From the NCBI GenBank assembly GCA_020249435.1, contig JADCFQ010000004.1, positions 21,838 through 85,837 of the forward strand: a stretch of DNA of 64,000 nucleotides, written 5' to 3'. Below, in pieces: positions 43,243-53,402 of this stretch; the stretch's first letter is position 1, and the number at the start of each line of letters is the position of its first letter. A program made the position numbers and the translations under genes. Below the pieces are notes generated by a model. That model saw only the letters and a list, made by a program, of their open reading frames with translations. It was not told the origin of the DNA and ran no database searches. The DNA is from Roseomonas sp. (GTDB taxonomy: Bacteria > Pseudomonadota > Alphaproteobacteria > Acetobacterales > Acetobacteraceae).

Positions 43243-43947
43243 TCAGCCCGCCCAGCGCGCGGCAATCCCGCGCACGCCTTGTGCGAGTGCGTTCACGCCA
43301 AGCACAATCGCCATCAGCACCACCCCAAGCGCGAGCGCCAGCGGCAAATCGCCCTTGCTGGTTTCAAGCGCAATCGCGGTTGTCATCACGCGGGTGAAGC
43401 CTTCAATGTTGCCGCCCACCACCATCACCGCGCCCACTTCCGCTGCCGCGCGGCCAAAGCCCGCCAGCAACACTGTCAGCAGCAGAAAGCGCCCATCCCA
43501 TAATAGGGTCGGCACCGCGCGCCACGGCCCCGCACCGAAGGACCGGAGTTGTTCGGCATATTCTTCCCACATGCCTTCCAGCACTTGGCGCGTCAGTGCA
43601 GCCAGAATGGGCGTGATCAGCACCGCCTGCGCGATGATCATGGCTGAGGGTGTGAACAGCAGCCCGAAAGACCCCAAGGGCCCGGACCGCGACAACAAAA
43701 GATAGATCAACAGCCCCGCGACCACCGGCGGCAGCCCCATAAGCGCATTGATCAGCGTGATCACGCTGCCCCGCCCCGGAAACCGCGCCACCGCCAAAAG
43801 CGCCCCCATCGGCAGGCCGATCAGCGCCGCCAGCACCAGGGCCGAGAGGCTCACGCGCAAGGAGAGCGTCACAATGGCCAGCACCGCCGGATCCAGGGAC
43901 AGGATCAGGCCAAGGGCTGTTCTGAATGCACTGGCGAGATCCCCCAC
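43243..43947 (-). CDS. tupB: tungstate ABC transporter permease (TupB-like)
   Basis: 234 residues from a GTG start with GGGAGG upstream. Five to six helices; LRVSLSALVLAALIGLPMGA (about 29-48), NALMGLPPVVAGLLIYLLLS (about 67) and EEYAEQLRSFGAGPWRAVPT (about 127) with the cytoplasmic coupling loop match TupB/ModB permeases. GRAAAEVGAVMVVGGNIEGFTRVM (read as GRAAAEVGAVMVVGG and NIEGFTRVM) is typical of the tungstate branch. First gene of the operon and divergent from the regulator at 44050. Confidence 0.9.
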   Translation of the reverse strand: MGDLASAFRTALGLILSLDPAVLAIVTLSLRVSLSALVLAALIGLPMGALLAVARFPGRGSVITLINALMGLPPVVAGLLIYLLLSRSGPLGSFGLLFTPSAMIIAQAVLITPILAALTRQVLEGMWEEYAEQLRSFGAGPWRAVPTLLWDGRFLLLTVLLAGFGRAAAEVGAVMVVGGNIEGFTRVMTTAIALETSKGDLPLALALGVVLMAIVLGVNALAQGVRGIAARWAG

Positions 43948-44049
43948 CCGATCCTCCCGGTATCCGACCTAGATGCGGATGGCTGGAACCCGGGTCAATT
44001 ACGCGCCTAGCTTGACTGTTTGCCCTTTTTTGCCGAATTTCGCCAGCAA
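43948..44049. promoter_or_regulatory. divergent promoter region between tupB and the HTH/PBP regulator
   Basis: 102 bp. On the minus strand TTGACC (43992-43997), 17 bases and CATCTA could drive tupBCA. On the plus strand TTGACT (44012-44017), 17 bases and GAATTT (44035-44040) lie right before the regulator ATG. The tract TTTGCCCTTTTTTGCCGAA at 44020-44038 has repeated TGCC units and might be part of an operator. All matches are partial. Confidence 0.35.
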
Positions 44050-44928
44050 ATGCCTGATGTGCTGACCCTCAAGGAAGCCGCGCGCTTCCTCCGCCTTTCC
44101 GAACGCTCGCTCTATGAGCTTGCACGCGCGCAAAAGCTCCCGGCGGCGCAGCTTGGTGGGAAGTGGCTTTTCCCGCGCCGGCAGTTGGAACGCTGGCTTG
44201 CCGCCCAGGCCGATGCCGGCGCTGCGCAGCGCCTCGACCCGCCGCCTATCCTCGCCGGCAGCCATGACCCTTTGCTCGATTGGGCCGCACGGCAATCCGG
44301 CTGCGGGCTCGCCCTGCGTGGTGGGGGTAGTCTGGATGGGCTGATCGCGCTTGCCGCCAATGAGGCATTGGTCGCCGCAAGCCATTTGCTCGACCCCGAC
44401 AGCAATAGTTTCAACGAGCCCGCGGCGCGGGAGTTTCTGGCCGGGCGCGGCTTTGTCGGCATTACTTGGGCCTGGCGAGAACAAGGCCTGATCCTGCCGC
44501 CGGGCAATCCCGCCGCGCTGACGGGCATCACAGACCTGGCTCGGCCTGGCTTGCGCATTGCCGGGCGGCAGCCGCGCGCGGGCAGCCATGTCTTGCTAAC
44601 GCATTTGCTCTCAGAAGCGGGGCTGCGGCTTGATCAGATCGGCTTCCTGCCCAACCCCGCCCTTTCGGAAGATGAGGTCGCGGCGAGTGTCGCCGAAGGC
44701 CTTGCCGATGCGGGTTTTGGCATTCGCGCCGAAGCGGCAGCGCGCGGCCTGACCTTCCTGCCGCTGTTTCGTGAGCGTTTTGATTTGGTGATGGATCGCC
44801 GCCATTTCTTTAGCGATCCCGTGCAGAAATTACTGGCCTTCACGCGGGGCGAGGTTTTCGCCACGCGCGCCGCACGGCTCGGCGGTTATGATCTTGCCGC
44901 GCTTGGTGCCGTTGCCTTCAATGCCTGA
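44050..44928 (+). CDS. HTH (excisionase-type) regulator with periplasmic-binding-protein-like ligand domain
   Basis: 292 residues from the ATG at 44050; a TTG 30 bases earlier is less likely. Residues about 4-53 form an excisionase/MerR-like helix-turn-helix (LTLKEAARFLRLSERSLYEL, then GGKWLFPRRQLERWL). The rest resembles the PBP-like ligand domain found with such HTHs in molybdate/tungstate regulators: LAGSHDPLLDWAARQSG, FNEPAAREFLAGRGFVGITW, RIAGRQPRAGSHVLLTHLL and GLADAGFGIRAEAAARGL. Divergent from tupB, it is probably the tungstate-sensing regulator of that operon. It is not ModE, which has another fold. Confidence 0.85.
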   Translation: MPDVLTLKEAARFLRLSERSLYELARAQKLPAAQLGGKWLFPRRQLERWLAAQADAGAAQRLDPPPILAGSHDPLLDWAARQSGCGLALRGGGSLDGLIALAANEALVAASHLLDPDSNSFNEPAAREFLAGRGFVGITWAWREQGLILPPGNPAALTGITDLARPGLRIAGRQPRAGSHVLLTHLLSEAGLRLDQIGFLPNPALSEDEVAASVAEGLADAGFGIRAEAAARGLTFLPLFRERFDLVMDRRHFFSDPVQKLLAFTRGEVFATRAARLGGYDLAALGAVAFNA

Positions 44929-44936
44929 CTTGACGC

Positions 44937-46583
44937 TTATTCCAGCGTAATCCCGGCATAGCCTGCCGCCGCGATATCATTGGCCCAAGCACGATAGCTT
45001 GGTGCGCTGCCGGTATAGCGCGCCACAATGCGCTTTTGCTTGCCCGCAACATTCAGATTGACGCCGGTCATCCAGGAATCAACCTCCATGGAAAGCAGGC
45101 CCTTGGCCAATTCCATGACGTGATCCATCCATTTTTCCATGGCATCTTCGGTGGCTTCCACGCGCGTGATGCCCTTGGCTTGCGCATAGGCCAGCAAATC
45201 GCTCACCCATTCCACATTGAATTCGATGGAGCGTGGAATATTGCCAAGCGCGGTATGCGGGCCCAGCAGCATGAACATATTCGGCATGCCCTTTTGCAAC
45301 ATGCCAACCAGCGATGTTGCGCCATCCTGCCAGATTTCCTTCAGCGTCACGCCGCCGGCACCCTGGAATTCGATCCGGTCAAAGGCACCGCGCAAAGCAT
45401 CAAAGCCCGTGGCATAGACAACAATATCGAATTCATATTCGGCATCGCTGGTCTTGATGCCGGTTGGCGTGATGCGTTCGATCGGTGTTGCCTTGCTGTC
45501 CACCAGCGTCACATTCGGCTGATTGTAGCATTCGAAATAGAAGGTTTCCAAAGGCACGCGCCTGGTGCCGAAGCCGTGATTCTTCGGAATCAACATCTCC
45601 GCCACTTTCGGGTCCTTCACGCGCTGGCGGATCTTGTTCGCGACAAAGCGTGAGACTTCTTCATTCGCCGCGCGATTGGTCAGCAAATCCTTGAAATTGC
45701 CCACCCAAATCCCGAAGCCCTTTTCGGAATAGAGCTTTTCCAGAAACGCCTCACGTTCCTCGGCCGAGACATCAAAGGTATTGCGCGGATCGGGCGTGTG
45801 CAGGAAGCAGGAAAAAGTCTCCTGGCAGCGCTTGAAAATCTCATCATAGCGGGTGCGGATTTCTGCCATTTCCTCGGCGCTGATCTTGCCATTATGCAGG
45901 GGCGCGCACCAATTGGGCGTGCGCTGAAACACCACAAGCTGCTTCGCGGTTTTCGCCACTTCCTGAATGGTCTGCACGCCCGATGCGCCCGTGCCAATCA
46001 CGGCCACGCGCTTGCCGGCGAAATCCACCTTTTCCTTGGGCCACATACCCGTATGGAAGGATTGACCCTTGAAATCAGCAATCCCCGGAAATTGCGGCAT
46101 GGTGGGCGCGGAAAGTGCGCCAATCGCCGTGATAAGGAAGCGGCTTTTATGCGCAGTCCCATCTTCCAATTCCACCGTCCAATGGCGCGCAGCCTCATCC
46201 CAGCGCGCCGCCTTCACGCGGGCAGAGAATTGGATATCGCGGCGCAAATCATATTTGTCGGCAACCAGGTTCAGATAGCGTTCGGTTTCCGGCTGCGGCG
46301 CGAAATGCTCGGTCCAATGCCATTCCTTGAGCAAATCCTTGTCGAAGGAATAGCCATAGGAATAGCTTTCCGAATCGAAGCGACAGCCGGGATAGCGGTT
46401 CCAATACCAGGTGCCGCCCACACCGGTGCCGGCTTCAAACACCCGTGCCTTCATGCCCAATTGGCGCAGCCGGATCAGCTGATAAAGCCCGGACATGCCC
46501 GCGCCAATGACAATGGCGTCGTAATCGAGCCCCTTTTCGCTGCCCTTTGCCCGTGTCGCTTCCATCACTGCGCTCATGCCCAT
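44937..46583 (-). CDS. flavin-containing Baeyer-Villiger monooxygenase
   Basis: 548 residues, the usual BVMO size. DAIVIGAGMSGLYQLIRL (about 22-39) binds FAD, FKGQSFHTGMWP (about 175-186) fits the BVMO fingerprint FxGxxxHxxxWP, and VAVIGTGASGVQTIQEVAKT (about 194-213) binds NADPH. YPGCRFDSESYSYGYSF is typical of the cyclohexanone and hydroxyacetophenone monooxygenase group. It inserts oxygen next to a ketone to give an ester or lactone. It is divergent from pqqA and convergent with the regulator at 44050. The ketone is unknown. Confidence 0.93.
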   Translation of the reverse strand: MGMSAVMEATRAKGSEKGLDYDAIVIGAGMSGLYQLIRLRQLGMKARVFEAGTGVGGTWYWNRYPGCRFDSESYSYGYSFDKDLLKEWHWTEHFAPQPETERYLNLVADKYDLRRDIQFSARVKAARWDEAARHWTVELEDGTAHKSRFLITAIGALSAPTMPQFPGIADFKGQSFHTGMWPKEKVDFAGKRVAVIGTGASGVQTIQEVAKTAKQLVVFQRTPNWCAPLHNGKISAEEMAEIRTRYDEIFKRCQETFSCFLHTPDPRNTFDVSAEEREAFLEKLYSEKGFGIWVGNFKDLLTNRAANEEVSRFVANKIRQRVKDPKVAEMLIPKNHGFGTRRVPLETFYFECYNQPNVTLVDSKATPIERITPTGIKTSDAEYEFDIVVYATGFDALRGAFDRIEFQGAGGVTLKEIWQDGATSLVGMLQKGMPNMFMLLGPHTALGNIPRSIEFNVEWVSDLLAYAQAKGITRVEATEDAMEKWMDHVMELAKGLLSMEVDSWMTGVNLNVAGKQKRIVARYTGSAPSYRAWANDIAAAGYAGITLE

Positions 46584-46788
46584 TATTCCCTATTCCCTGG
46601 TGCGGCTTGCCCATTCTGGCCCAGATGCCAGAAAAGCCAAGCGCCATCATGGCAAGGCTGACCCCATTAGCCTTGATCCACCGCAGAAACGCGCGAGACC
46701 GCCCAAATGCCGCTTGCTGAAACCGGACGAAATGGCCAATATGCCGGAAGCCGGCAGTCAGCCGGAGCTTCAACCGGAGGAGAAAATC

Positions 46789-46869
46789 ATGGCCTGGAAG
46801 ACCCCGAAGATCGTCGAAGTGTCGCTCGCGAGCGAAATCAACTGCTACGCCTGCGCCGAAATCGGCTGA
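46789..46869 (+). CDS. pqqA: pyrroloquinoline quinone precursor peptide PqqA
   Basis: A 26-residue peptide, MAWKTPKIVEVS then LASEINCYACAEIG, with the Glu16 and Tyr20 (E-x-x-x-Y) that become linked to form PQQ. CGGAGGAG at 46775-46782 is the ribosome binding site, which decides this start over in-frame ATGs further upstream (for example 46732). pqqB follows 24 bp later. The peptide is the substrate of PqqE with PqqD as chaperone. Confidence 0.96.
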   Translation: MAWKTPKIVEVSLASEINCYACAEIG

Positions 46870-46893
46870 ACAGCCCGCCCGGGGCGCTGATTT

Positions 46894-47796
46894 ATGCTCC
46901 GGGTCATTATACTCGGCGCCGGCGCCGGGGGCGGGTTTCCGCAATGGAACTCCGCCGGCTCCGGCTGCCAGAGAGCCCGCGCGGGCGACCCCGCCGCACC
47001 GCCCCGCAGTCAGGCGAGCATTGCCGCTTCGGTTGACGGCGAGCATTGGCTGCTGATTAACGCCAGCCCTGATCTGCGCCAGCAAATCGCCGCCACGCCC
47101 GCGCTGCATCCGCGCCCTGATCGGTTGCGCAATTCACCGATCCAAGCCGTGCTCCTCACTGGTGCCGAGGTTGATACCATCGCCGGACTGTTGCATTTGC
47201 GCGAAGGCCATCGCTTCGGCTTGTACGGCGCGCCGCAAAGCATCGCGGTGCTGGATCAGAACCCGATCTTTCGTGCGCTCAACCCCGCCAATGTCACACG
47301 CCATACCATTGCGCTGGACGAAGCCTTCACCCTGCTTGGCATCACCATCACCGCCTATGCGGTGCCGGGCAAGGTGCCACTTTTTGCGGAAGACAGTGCC
47401 GCACCCGCCATCGCTGCGGATGGCGAAGCGCTTGGCTTGGCGCTATCGGCGGGCGGCGGCACGCTGCATTACATTCCAGGTTGCGCGATGATGACCGCGC
47501 CACTCCGCGCGCGCCTTGGGGGCGCGGCCTCAGTGATGTTCGATGGTACGCTATTCACCGATGATGAAATGATCCGTCTTAGTGCCGGGCCAAAGACCGG
47601 CCGCCGCATGGGACATATGCCCATGACAGGCCCCGATTCCACCCTGGAAGCCTTTGCCGATATTCCTGTGGCACGGCGGATTTTCGTGCATATCAACAAT
47701 ACCAACCCCGCCCTTTTGGCCGACAGCCCGGAACGCGCCATGCTGACCGCTGCCGGCTGGGAAGTGGCCGAAGATGGTATGGAGTTTTGCCTGTGA
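46894..47796 (+). CDS. pqqB: PqqB, metallo-beta-lactamase-fold hydroxylase of PQQ biosynthesis
   Basis: 300 residues. LRVIILGAGAGGGFPQWNS at the start is the PqqB hallmark, INASPDLRQQI (about 50-60) and TGAEVDTIAGLLHLREG (about 89-105) follow, and GRRMGHMPMTGPDS and FVHINNTNPAL lie near the end. PqqB is proposed to hydroxylate the diamino-acid intermediate. Its stop overlaps the pqqC start. Confidence 0.96.
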   Translation: MLRVIILGAGAGGGFPQWNSAGSGCQRARAGDPAAPPRSQASIAASVDGEHWLLINASPDLRQQIAATPALHPRPDRLRNSPIQAVLLTGAEVDTIAGLLHLREGHRFGLYGAPQSIAVLDQNPIFRALNPANVTRHTIALDEAFTLLGITITAYAVPGKVPLFAEDSAAPAIAADGEALGLALSAGGGTLHYIPGCAMMTAPLRARLGGAASVMFDGTLFTDDEMIRLSAGPKTGRRMGHMPMTGPDSTLEAFADIPVARRIFVHINNTNPALLADSPERAMLTAAGWEVAEDGMEFCL

Positions 47797-48515
47797 GCCT
47801 GATGTCACCCGATGCCCTGGAAGCGGCGCTCCGCGCGATTGGTGAGGAACGCTACCATATCCATCACCCGTTTCATCATTTGCTGCATGGCGGCAAGCTG
47901 ACCAAGGTGCAGGTGCAGGCCTGGGCGCTCAATCGCTATTATTATCAGGCGTCCATTCCGGCCAAGGATGCGTCGCTGCTCGCGCGACTACCCACGCCTG
48001 ATCTTCGCCGCGAATGGCGCCGACGCCTGGTGGATCATGATGGGGATGGCACGCATCCGGGCGGCGTGGAACGCTGGCTCGCCTTGACTGATGGGCTTGG
48101 GCTTGACCGCGCCTATGTGGTTTCGCTGCAAGGGCTGCTGCCTGCGACGCGTTTTGCCGTGGATGCCTATGTGCGCTTCGTGCGCGAAAAATCACTGCTG
48201 GAGGCAATTGCATCCTCGCTCACGGAAATGTTCTCGCCCAATATCATTTCGCAGCGTGTGTCGGGCATGTTGCGCAATTATGATTTCGTGACCGCCGAAA
48301 CATTGGCCTATTTCACGCCGCGCCTGACCCAGGCGCCGCAGGATGTTGCCTTCGCGCTTTCCTATGTGAAGCACCATGCGGATACGGCGGAAAAGCAGGA
48401 ACAGGTATTGGCGGCACTCCGCTTCAAATGCGATCTGCTGTGGGCACAATTGGATGCGCTGCATTTTGCCTATGTCGCACCTGGCCTACCGCCACCTGGC
48501 GCCTTCCGCCCATGA
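47793..48515 (+). CDS. pqqC: PqqC, pyrroloquinoline-quinone synthase
   Basis: 240 residues from GTG at 47793, within the pqqB stop (GTGA); an ATG nine bases later is possible. RYHIHHPFHHLLHGGKLTKV (about 19-38) is the conserved start, with SIPAKDASLLARLP and GDGTHPGGVERWL in the middle and the MLRNYDFVTAETLAYF block late. It performs the final cofactor-free oxidation and ring closure to PQQ. pqqD starts inside its stop. Confidence 0.96.
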   Translation: MSLMSPDALEAALRAIGEERYHIHHPFHHLLHGGKLTKVQVQAWALNRYYYQASIPAKDASLLARLPTPDLRREWRRRLVDHDGDGTHPGGVERWLALTDGLGLDRAYVVSLQGLLPATRFAVDAYVRFVREKSLLEAIASSLTEMFSPNIISQRVSGMLRNYDFVTAETLAYFTPRLTQAPQDVAFALSYVKHHADTAEKQEQVLAALRFKCDLLWAQLDALHFAYVAPGLPPPGAFRP

Positions 48516-48769
48516 TCCCGCGCTTTCCCCCAGGTGTCAGGCTGCATCACGACAAGGCGAGAGCGCGCTGGGTGGTGATGGCGCCGGAGCGCATGTTCAT
48601 CCCGGATGAAACCGCGCTTGAGGTGCTGCAACTGGTGGATGGCAAGCGTGATCTGGACGCCATTATTGATGCGCTGGTCGAGAAATTCGCAGCACCGCGC
48701 GATGTGATCGCCGCCGATGTGCGCGCCATGGTGGAAGATTTGACCAATCGCGGCGCGCTTCAGGCATGA
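48512..48769 (+). CDS. pqqD: PqqD, PqqA-binding chaperone
   Basis: 85 residues from the ATG overlapping pqqC; the longer frame lies in pqqC. It starts [20 protein letters not shown], then [20 protein letters not shown] (about 29-48), the RiPP recognition element fold that presents PqqA to PqqE. Its stop overlaps pqqE (ATGA). Length is standard. Confidence 0.95.
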   Translation: MIPRFPPGVRLHHDKARARWVVMAPERMFIPDETALEVLQLVDGKRDLDAIIDALVEKFAAPRDVIAADVRAMVEDLTNRGALQA

Positions 48770-49845
48770 ATGCGCCTTTGGCCATTTTGGCGGAGCTGAC
48801 GCATCGCTGCCCGCTGCGCTGCCCCTATTGTTCCAACCCGCTTGAACTCACACGCGCTTCCGGCGAGCTCACCACCGCCGAATGGGCCGCTGTTTTTGCG
48901 CAAGCCGCTGAACTTGGCTGTCTGCAAGCGCATCTTTCTGGCGGGGAGCCGACCGCACGGCGCGACATTGTAGACATCGTCGCTGCCGCGCGTGCGGCAG
49001 GGCTTTACACGAACCTGATCACCGCAGGCGTATTGTTGGATGCGCCCTTGCTCGCGCGGTTGCAGGCAGCGGGCCTGGATCACGTGCAGCTTTCCATCCA
49101 GGATGCCGAGGCCGGGGGGGCAGAACGCATCGGCGGCATGAAGGGCGCCCATGCGCGCAAGCAGGCAGCGGCGCGGTTGGTGCGCGAAGCGGGCCTGCCA
49201 CTCACGCTCAATGCTGTGGTGCATCGGCAGAATCTGCATAATCTATCAGCGATGATCGAATTGGCACTGGTCTTTGGCGCAGCGCGGCTGGAAGTGGCGC
49301 ATGTGCAATATTATGGATGGGCGCTCGAAAATCGCGCCGCGCTTTTGCCGACGCGCGCGCAATTGGATGAGGCCACGCGCATTGTCGAAGCAGCGCGTGC
49401 GCACCACAAGGGGCGGCTCGTGATTGATTATGTCGTGCCGGATTATTACGCGGCGCGGCCAAAACCCTGCATGGGCGGTTGGGGCAATCGCTTTCTGGCA
49501 GTTTCACCCGCCGGCAATGTGCTGCCCTGCCATGCGGCGGAATCCATTACCGGCATGGTCTTCCCCAATATCCGTAGCACAAGCCTGCGTGCGGCCTGGG
49601 AAGAAAGTGACGCGTTCAATCGCTTTCGCGGTACCGCCTGGATGCCAAGCCCCTGCCAGGGGTGTGAGCATGCCGAACGCGATTGGGGCGGCTGCCGCTG
49701 CCAGGCCTTTGCGCTGATCGGCGATGCCGGCGCGACCGACCCGGCCTGCGCGCTGTCACCGCATCACGCGGTGCTCGCTTCTGCCATTGCCGAAGCGGGT
49801 GATGCTGCCTTTGTTTATCGGGAATTCTCGGCCGCTCAATCCTGA
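48766..49845 (+). CDS. pqqE: PqqE, radical SAM enzyme of PQQ biosynthesis
   Basis: 359 residues. CPLRCPYC with Cys15, Cys19 and Cys22 binds the radical SAM cluster, [12 protein letters not shown] (about 61) is the SAM-binding GGEP region, and [12 protein letters not shown] with CHAAESI, then [16 protein letters not shown] near residue 300, are the SPASM cluster ligands. It joins Glu and Tyr of PqqA. Last gene of pqqABCDE. Its 3' end overlaps the convergent cytochrome gene by 10 bp. Confidence 0.96.
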   Translation: MNAPLAILAELTHRCPLRCPYCSNPLELTRASGELTTAEWAAVFAQAAELGCLQAHLSGGEPTARRDIVDIVAAARAAGLYTNLITAGVLLDAPLLARLQAAGLDHVQLSIQDAEAGGAERIGGMKGAHARKQAAARLVREAGLPLTLNAVVHRQNLHNLSAMIELALVFGAARLEVAHVQYYGWALENRAALLPTRAQLDEATRIVEAARAHHKGRLVIDYVVPDYYAARPKPCMGGWGNRFLAVSPAGNVLPCHAAESITGMVFPNIRSTSLRAAWEESDAFNRFRGTAWMPSPCQGCEHAERDWGGCRCQAFALIGDAGATDPACALSPHHAVLASAIAEAGDAAFVYREFSAAQS

Positions 49846-50426
49846 TGCGCAAGGTAATGCGCAAGGGCGGCGATATCCGCATTCGATAGCCCCTGCACGG
49901 CGCCATTCATTTGCGTATCAATGCCAATGCGCTGGCCATCGCGATATTCCGCCATGGTATGCGCCAGAAAACCCTCATGCTGATGGGTCAGCCGTGGCAT
50001 TTGCGCGCGCCCTGCGTAATTCGGCAAATGGCAGACACCGCAATTGCGCGCCGCCGAAATCGCCTGCCCGCGTGCCATCAGCGCCGCATCGCGCGGCGTG
50101 CGATCTTCGGGCGCGGCTGAGGGCAAGCCCGCGTAATGGGCCGCCACAGCCTCAATATCCGTATCGCTCAATTTTTCAGTGGGGCTTTGCATCGCCGGCA
50201 CTTGGCGAATGCCTTCCCGAAACAGGATCATTTGCAGGGTGATGAAGCCCGATTGCTGACCCGCGAGGCGTGGAATCTCAGCAAGGCTACTGCGGCCATC
50301 AATTCCATGGCAGGCGGCGCAGCGTTCGGCCGCAATCTCCGCCCCGCGCGCGGGATCACGCGCGATGGCCGGCAAGGAAAAGGCGGCGGCCACCAGGACC
50401 GCCGCCAGGGTTACGCGCAACCTCAC
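49836..50426 (-). CDS. diheme cytochrome c (c4-like)
   Basis: 196 residues from a GTG that overlaps the previous stop (GTGA). A signal peptide ([16 protein letters not shown]) is followed by two heme motifs, CAACH at about residues 36-40 and CGVCH at about 129-133, each with a later Met. The two-domain layout resembles cytochrome c4. It is co-transcribed with the sorbosone dehydrogenase-like gene, so it probably takes electrons from that enzyme's quinone in the periplasm. Confidence 0.92.
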   Translation of the reverse strand: MRLRVTLAAVLVAAAFSLPAIARDPARGAEIAAERCAACHGIDGRSSLAEIPRLAGQQSGFITLQMILFREGIRQVPAMQSPTEKLSDTDIEAVAAHYAGLPSAAPEDRTPRDAALMARGQAISAARNCGVCHLPNYAGRAQMPRLTHQHEGFLAHTMAEYRDGQRIGIDTQMNGAVQGLSNADIAALAHYLAHQD

Positions 50427-51631
50427 GGGCGATAGGTGATGCGGTAAATCGCACCCATCTGCTCACCCGCGACCAGCAAAGACCCATCGCGCATCACATG
50501 CACATCCACCGGGCGATCATGGAAACGCTGATTGGCATCATCGCGGAAGCCGGTCATGAATTCCTCAACGCGGGTCACATTGCCCTGCGCATCCGTATGC
50601 GCCACGACAACATCATAACCGCTCAGCTTGTCACGGTTCCAGGATCCGCGCCGCGCGATGAAGGCCATGTTGCGATATTGCTCAGGGAACATGGTGCCCG
50701 TGTAGAAGCGCATGCCAAGCGCCGCAGTATGCGGGCCGAGCAGGGCAGCGGGCTTCACGAAACTACCGCAATTCCGCCCCGCATTGAATTGCGGATCAGG
50801 ATCACCGGCGGTGCAATAGGGGAAACCGTGATCTTCCCCGCTTTGCCGCACACGATGCAGCGTATCATTCGGCCATTCATTGCCCGCCCAGTCACGGCCA
50901 TTATTCGTGGCCCAGAGTTCCCGCGTCACGGGATGGTGTGCCATGCCGACACTATTGCGGACGCCACGCGCTTCAATCCGCCGACCGCTGCCATCGGGAT
51001 TGAAGGATACGAGCAACGCGAATTTGTCACGATCAAACTCGCAGATATTGCAGTTCACACCGACATTTGTGTAAATCCGCCCATCCGGCCCAACGGACGC
51101 AAATTTCCAATGGTGATTGCCGCCATGTTCCTGTTCGGTCGGCAGCGCAAAGGCCGCTGTCAATTCAACCGGCGCCGGCACATTATCCAGATTGGCTTCG
51201 ATATTGTCATATCGCAGCACACGATTGGCCGCAAGGACATAGAGGCTGTCGCCAATCACCACGATGCCATTTGGCTGCACCAGGCGTTCGGCGATGATGC
51301 GCGTACGCGTCGTGCCATCCGAATTGCGGCTGATGGCATAAACGCGACCAATGGCGCGCGTGCCCGCGAAGATGGTGCCGCGCGGGCCTTCCGCCATCAT
51401 GCGTGCACCCGGAATGCCATGGGCAAAAACCTCGGCCTGGAAGCCAGGCGGCAGGCGAATGGCACCCACCGGCACTTCGGCGAGCGGCGTCACGGTCAGG
51501 CGCGGCGCATGCGGCGCAAGGGTTGACCCTTCAGGCCGCCCCACGGCCCAGCCGGGCACAGGCGCCTGCTGCGCCAAGGCCGGCGCGGCGAGCATTACCG
51601 CCGTCAGGCCCAATACAAGCTTTTTGATCAT
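50423..51631 (-). CDS. PQQ-dependent sugar/sorbosone dehydrogenase-like protein
   Basis: 402 residues from the ATG with GGAGGAG upstream (complement of about 51640-51646). A signal peptide ([21 protein letters not shown] read as [10 protein letters not shown] and [11 protein letters not shown]) precedes a beta-propeller. [20 protein letters not shown], then [13 protein letters not shown], the [17 protein letters not shown] stretch and [20 protein letters not shown] match soluble glucose/sorbosone dehydrogenases. The enzyme oxidises aldose sugars or sorbosone with PQQ. The pqq genes on the other strand and the cytochrome gene make a complete holoenzyme and acceptor set. The sugar is unknown. 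Confidence 0.9.
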   Translation of the reverse strand: MIKKLVLGLTAVMLAAPALAQQAPVPGWAVGRPEGSTLAPHAPRLTVTPLAEVPVGAIRLPPGFQAEVFAHGIPGARMMAEGPRGTIFAGTRAIGRVYAISRNSDGTTRTRIIAERLVQPNGIVVIGDSLYVLAANRVLRYDNIEANLDNVPAPVELTAAFALPTEQEHGGNHHWKFASVGPDGRIYTNVGVNCNICEFDRDKFALLVSFNPDGSGRRIEARGVRNSVGMAHHPVTRELWATNNGRDWAGNEWPNDTLHRVRQSGEDHGFPYCTAGDPDPQFNAGRNCGSFVKPAALLGPHTAALGMRFYTGTMFPEQYRNMAFIARRGSWNRDKLSGYDVVVAHTDAQGNVTRVEEFMTGFRDDANQRFHDRPVDVHVMRDGSLLVAGEQMGAIYRITYRP

Positions 51632-51759
51632 GTTCTTTCTCCTCCCCAAGCCCCTGAGGGCACTGCCAGTAATGGAAGGCTGAAACGCGCCCCGCCGCAA
51701 GGGTTGAATCGCGTTTTTCATACCGATGCGGCACAAATTTCAGCGAAACATCGCCCCGT

Positions 51760-53376
51760 TCACGCCGCCAGCCGCGCCCGCGCATCCGCGCGCAGCATAT
51801 CCGCGCCCTTTTCGGCAATCATGATCGTCGGCGCATTGGTATTGGTGGAGGTCACGGCCGGCATGACGGAAGCATCAATCACCCGCAGCCCTTCAAGCCC
51901 ATGCACGCGCAGCCTTTCATCCACCACCGACATCACATCCGGCCCCATCCGACAGGAACAGGAAGCGTGAAACACGGTGCTGCCCACCTGGCGCGCATAA
52001 TGCAGCCATTCCTCATCGGTTTGTACTTCCGGCCCTGGCATGGATTCCGCCACCATATAGCGCTGCAGCGCGGGCTTGCTGAACCATTCACGCATCAGGC
52101 GTAGCCCCGCGACAATGCTGCGCTGGTCGCGATCTTCCGCGAGGTAATTCGGATTGATGATCGGCTGTTCGCGCGGATCGGCGCTGCGCGCCTTGATGAA
52201 GCCGCGGCTTTCCGGGCGCATTTGCCAAACGCCAGCGGTCATGCCGGGCCTGCTATCCAAAACCCGCGCGGCACCTGGCGCATAACTTGCTGAAGCAAAC
52301 AGCGCCTGCATATCGGGCGTGGCACTTTCCGGCAAAGCCTTGAAGGATGCCGCAAGCAGCGATGCCGCATAGGTAAGCACACCACGCCCAAACATCGCGA
52401 ATTTCAGCACCTCACCAGCCAGCCGCAAGCCGCGCGTGCGTTCATTCAAGGTGGCCACATCCTTCACCACGGCTTGTACGCGCACCAGGAAATGATCCTG
52501 AAAATTCCGCCCCACGCCACGCAATTCATGCAGCACGGGAATGCCAAGCCCCGCCAGATGTTCGGCATCCCCCACGCCGGAAAGTTGCAGGATATGGGGC
52601 GATCCAATCGCACCAGCCGAAAGGATCACCTCCGCCGCCGCATCGGCGCGTTCCGTGACACCTGCGCGGGAAAACTCCACACCCACCGCACGCTTGCCTT
52701 CAAAGACCACACGATGGACCAGCGCATTGGTCACCACGCGCAGATTGGGGCGCCCCATGGCTGGGCGTAGATAGGACCGCGCCGCACTCGCGCGAAACCG
52801 CCCGCCGCGGGTTTGCTGCACCCAGCCGATATGATCGCCAAGCCCATGCGGCAGATCATTCAAATCCTCGCGATACGCCCAGCCCATCTGTTCGCCCGCT
52901 TCAATCGCGGCCTGGCAGAGTTCCGGCTGATCCTGTGATGGCGAGGTATAAAGGTAGCCATCCTTGCTATGCGCGGCCTTGTCCGGCCCCTGCCATTTCT
53001 CGGATTTGTTGAAATAGGGCAGCACATCACCCGAAGACCAACCACGATTTCCAAGCTGCGCCCAGTGATCATAATCCTCCGGCTGAGACCTGATATAGAT
53101 CATGCCATTGATCGAACTTGACCCGCCAAGCACACGCCCGCGCGGATAATTGATTTCGCGCCCGTTCAAGCCAGACTCACGATCCGCCTTGAAGCCCCAA
53201 GTCAGCGTCGGGTGATCTAGCAATTTCATGTAGCCCGCAGGAATATGGATCAACGGATTCCAATCCTTGCCGCCAGCTTCAATCAGCAGCACCTGATTTC
53301 CCGGGTCTTCGGAAAGACGATTGGCGAGCACGCAGCCCGCCGAACCACCACCAACAATCACGTAATCAGCTTTCAT
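51760..53376 (-). CDS. GMC family FAD-dependent oxidoreductase (choline dehydrogenase-like)
   Basis: 538 residues from [20 protein letters not shown], whose ATG follows [25 protein letters not shown] (about 76-90) and [17 protein letters not shown] (about 250) are the two GMC signatures. The catalytic His is in [14 protein letters not shown] and Asn in [16 protein letters not shown]. It is the fifth gene of the minus-strand operon that begins at 55930. Substrate unknown; the neighbours suggest an alcohol intermediate. Confidence 0.94.
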   Translation of the reverse strand: MKADYVIVGGGSAGCVLANRLSEDPGNQVLLIEAGGKDWNPLIHIPAGYMKLLDHPTLTWGFKADRESGLNGREINYPRGRVLGGSSSINGMIYIRSQPEDYDHWAQLGNRGWSSGDVLPYFNKSEKWQGPDKAAHSKDGYLYTSPSQDQPELCQAAIEAGEQMGWAYREDLNDLPHGLGDHIGWVQQTRGGRFRASAARSYLRPAMGRPNLRVVTNALVHRVVFEGKRAVGVEFSRAGVTERADAAAEVILSAGAIGSPHILQLSGVGDAEHLAGLGIPVLHELRGVGRNFQDHFLVRVQAVVKDVATLNERTRGLRLAGEVLKFAMFGRGVLTYAASLLAASFKALPESATPDMQALFASASYAPGAARVLDSRPGMTAGVWQMRPESRGFIKARSADPREQPIINPNYLAEDRDQRSIVAGLRLMREWFSKPALQRYMVAESMPGPEVQTDEEWLHYARQVGSTVFHASCSCRMGPDVMSVVDERLRVHGLEGLRVIDASVMPAVTSTNTNAPTIMIAEKGADMLRADARARLAA

Positions 53377-53402
53377 TGCGCCTTCCCCTTTCTTGTGCTG
53401 CT

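Noticed and set aside
46741..46780. repeated CCGG units before pqqA as a short tandem repeat or CRISPR-like array
   Set aside because: The units have irregular spacing and no constant repeat longer than five bases. This is ordinary GC-rich composition.
46576..46788. in-frame N-terminal extension of PqqA (for example from the ATG at 46732)
   Set aside because: The ATG at 46789 has a strong CGGAGGAG and gives the standard short PqqA. The extension has no good ribosome binding site and low-complexity sequence.
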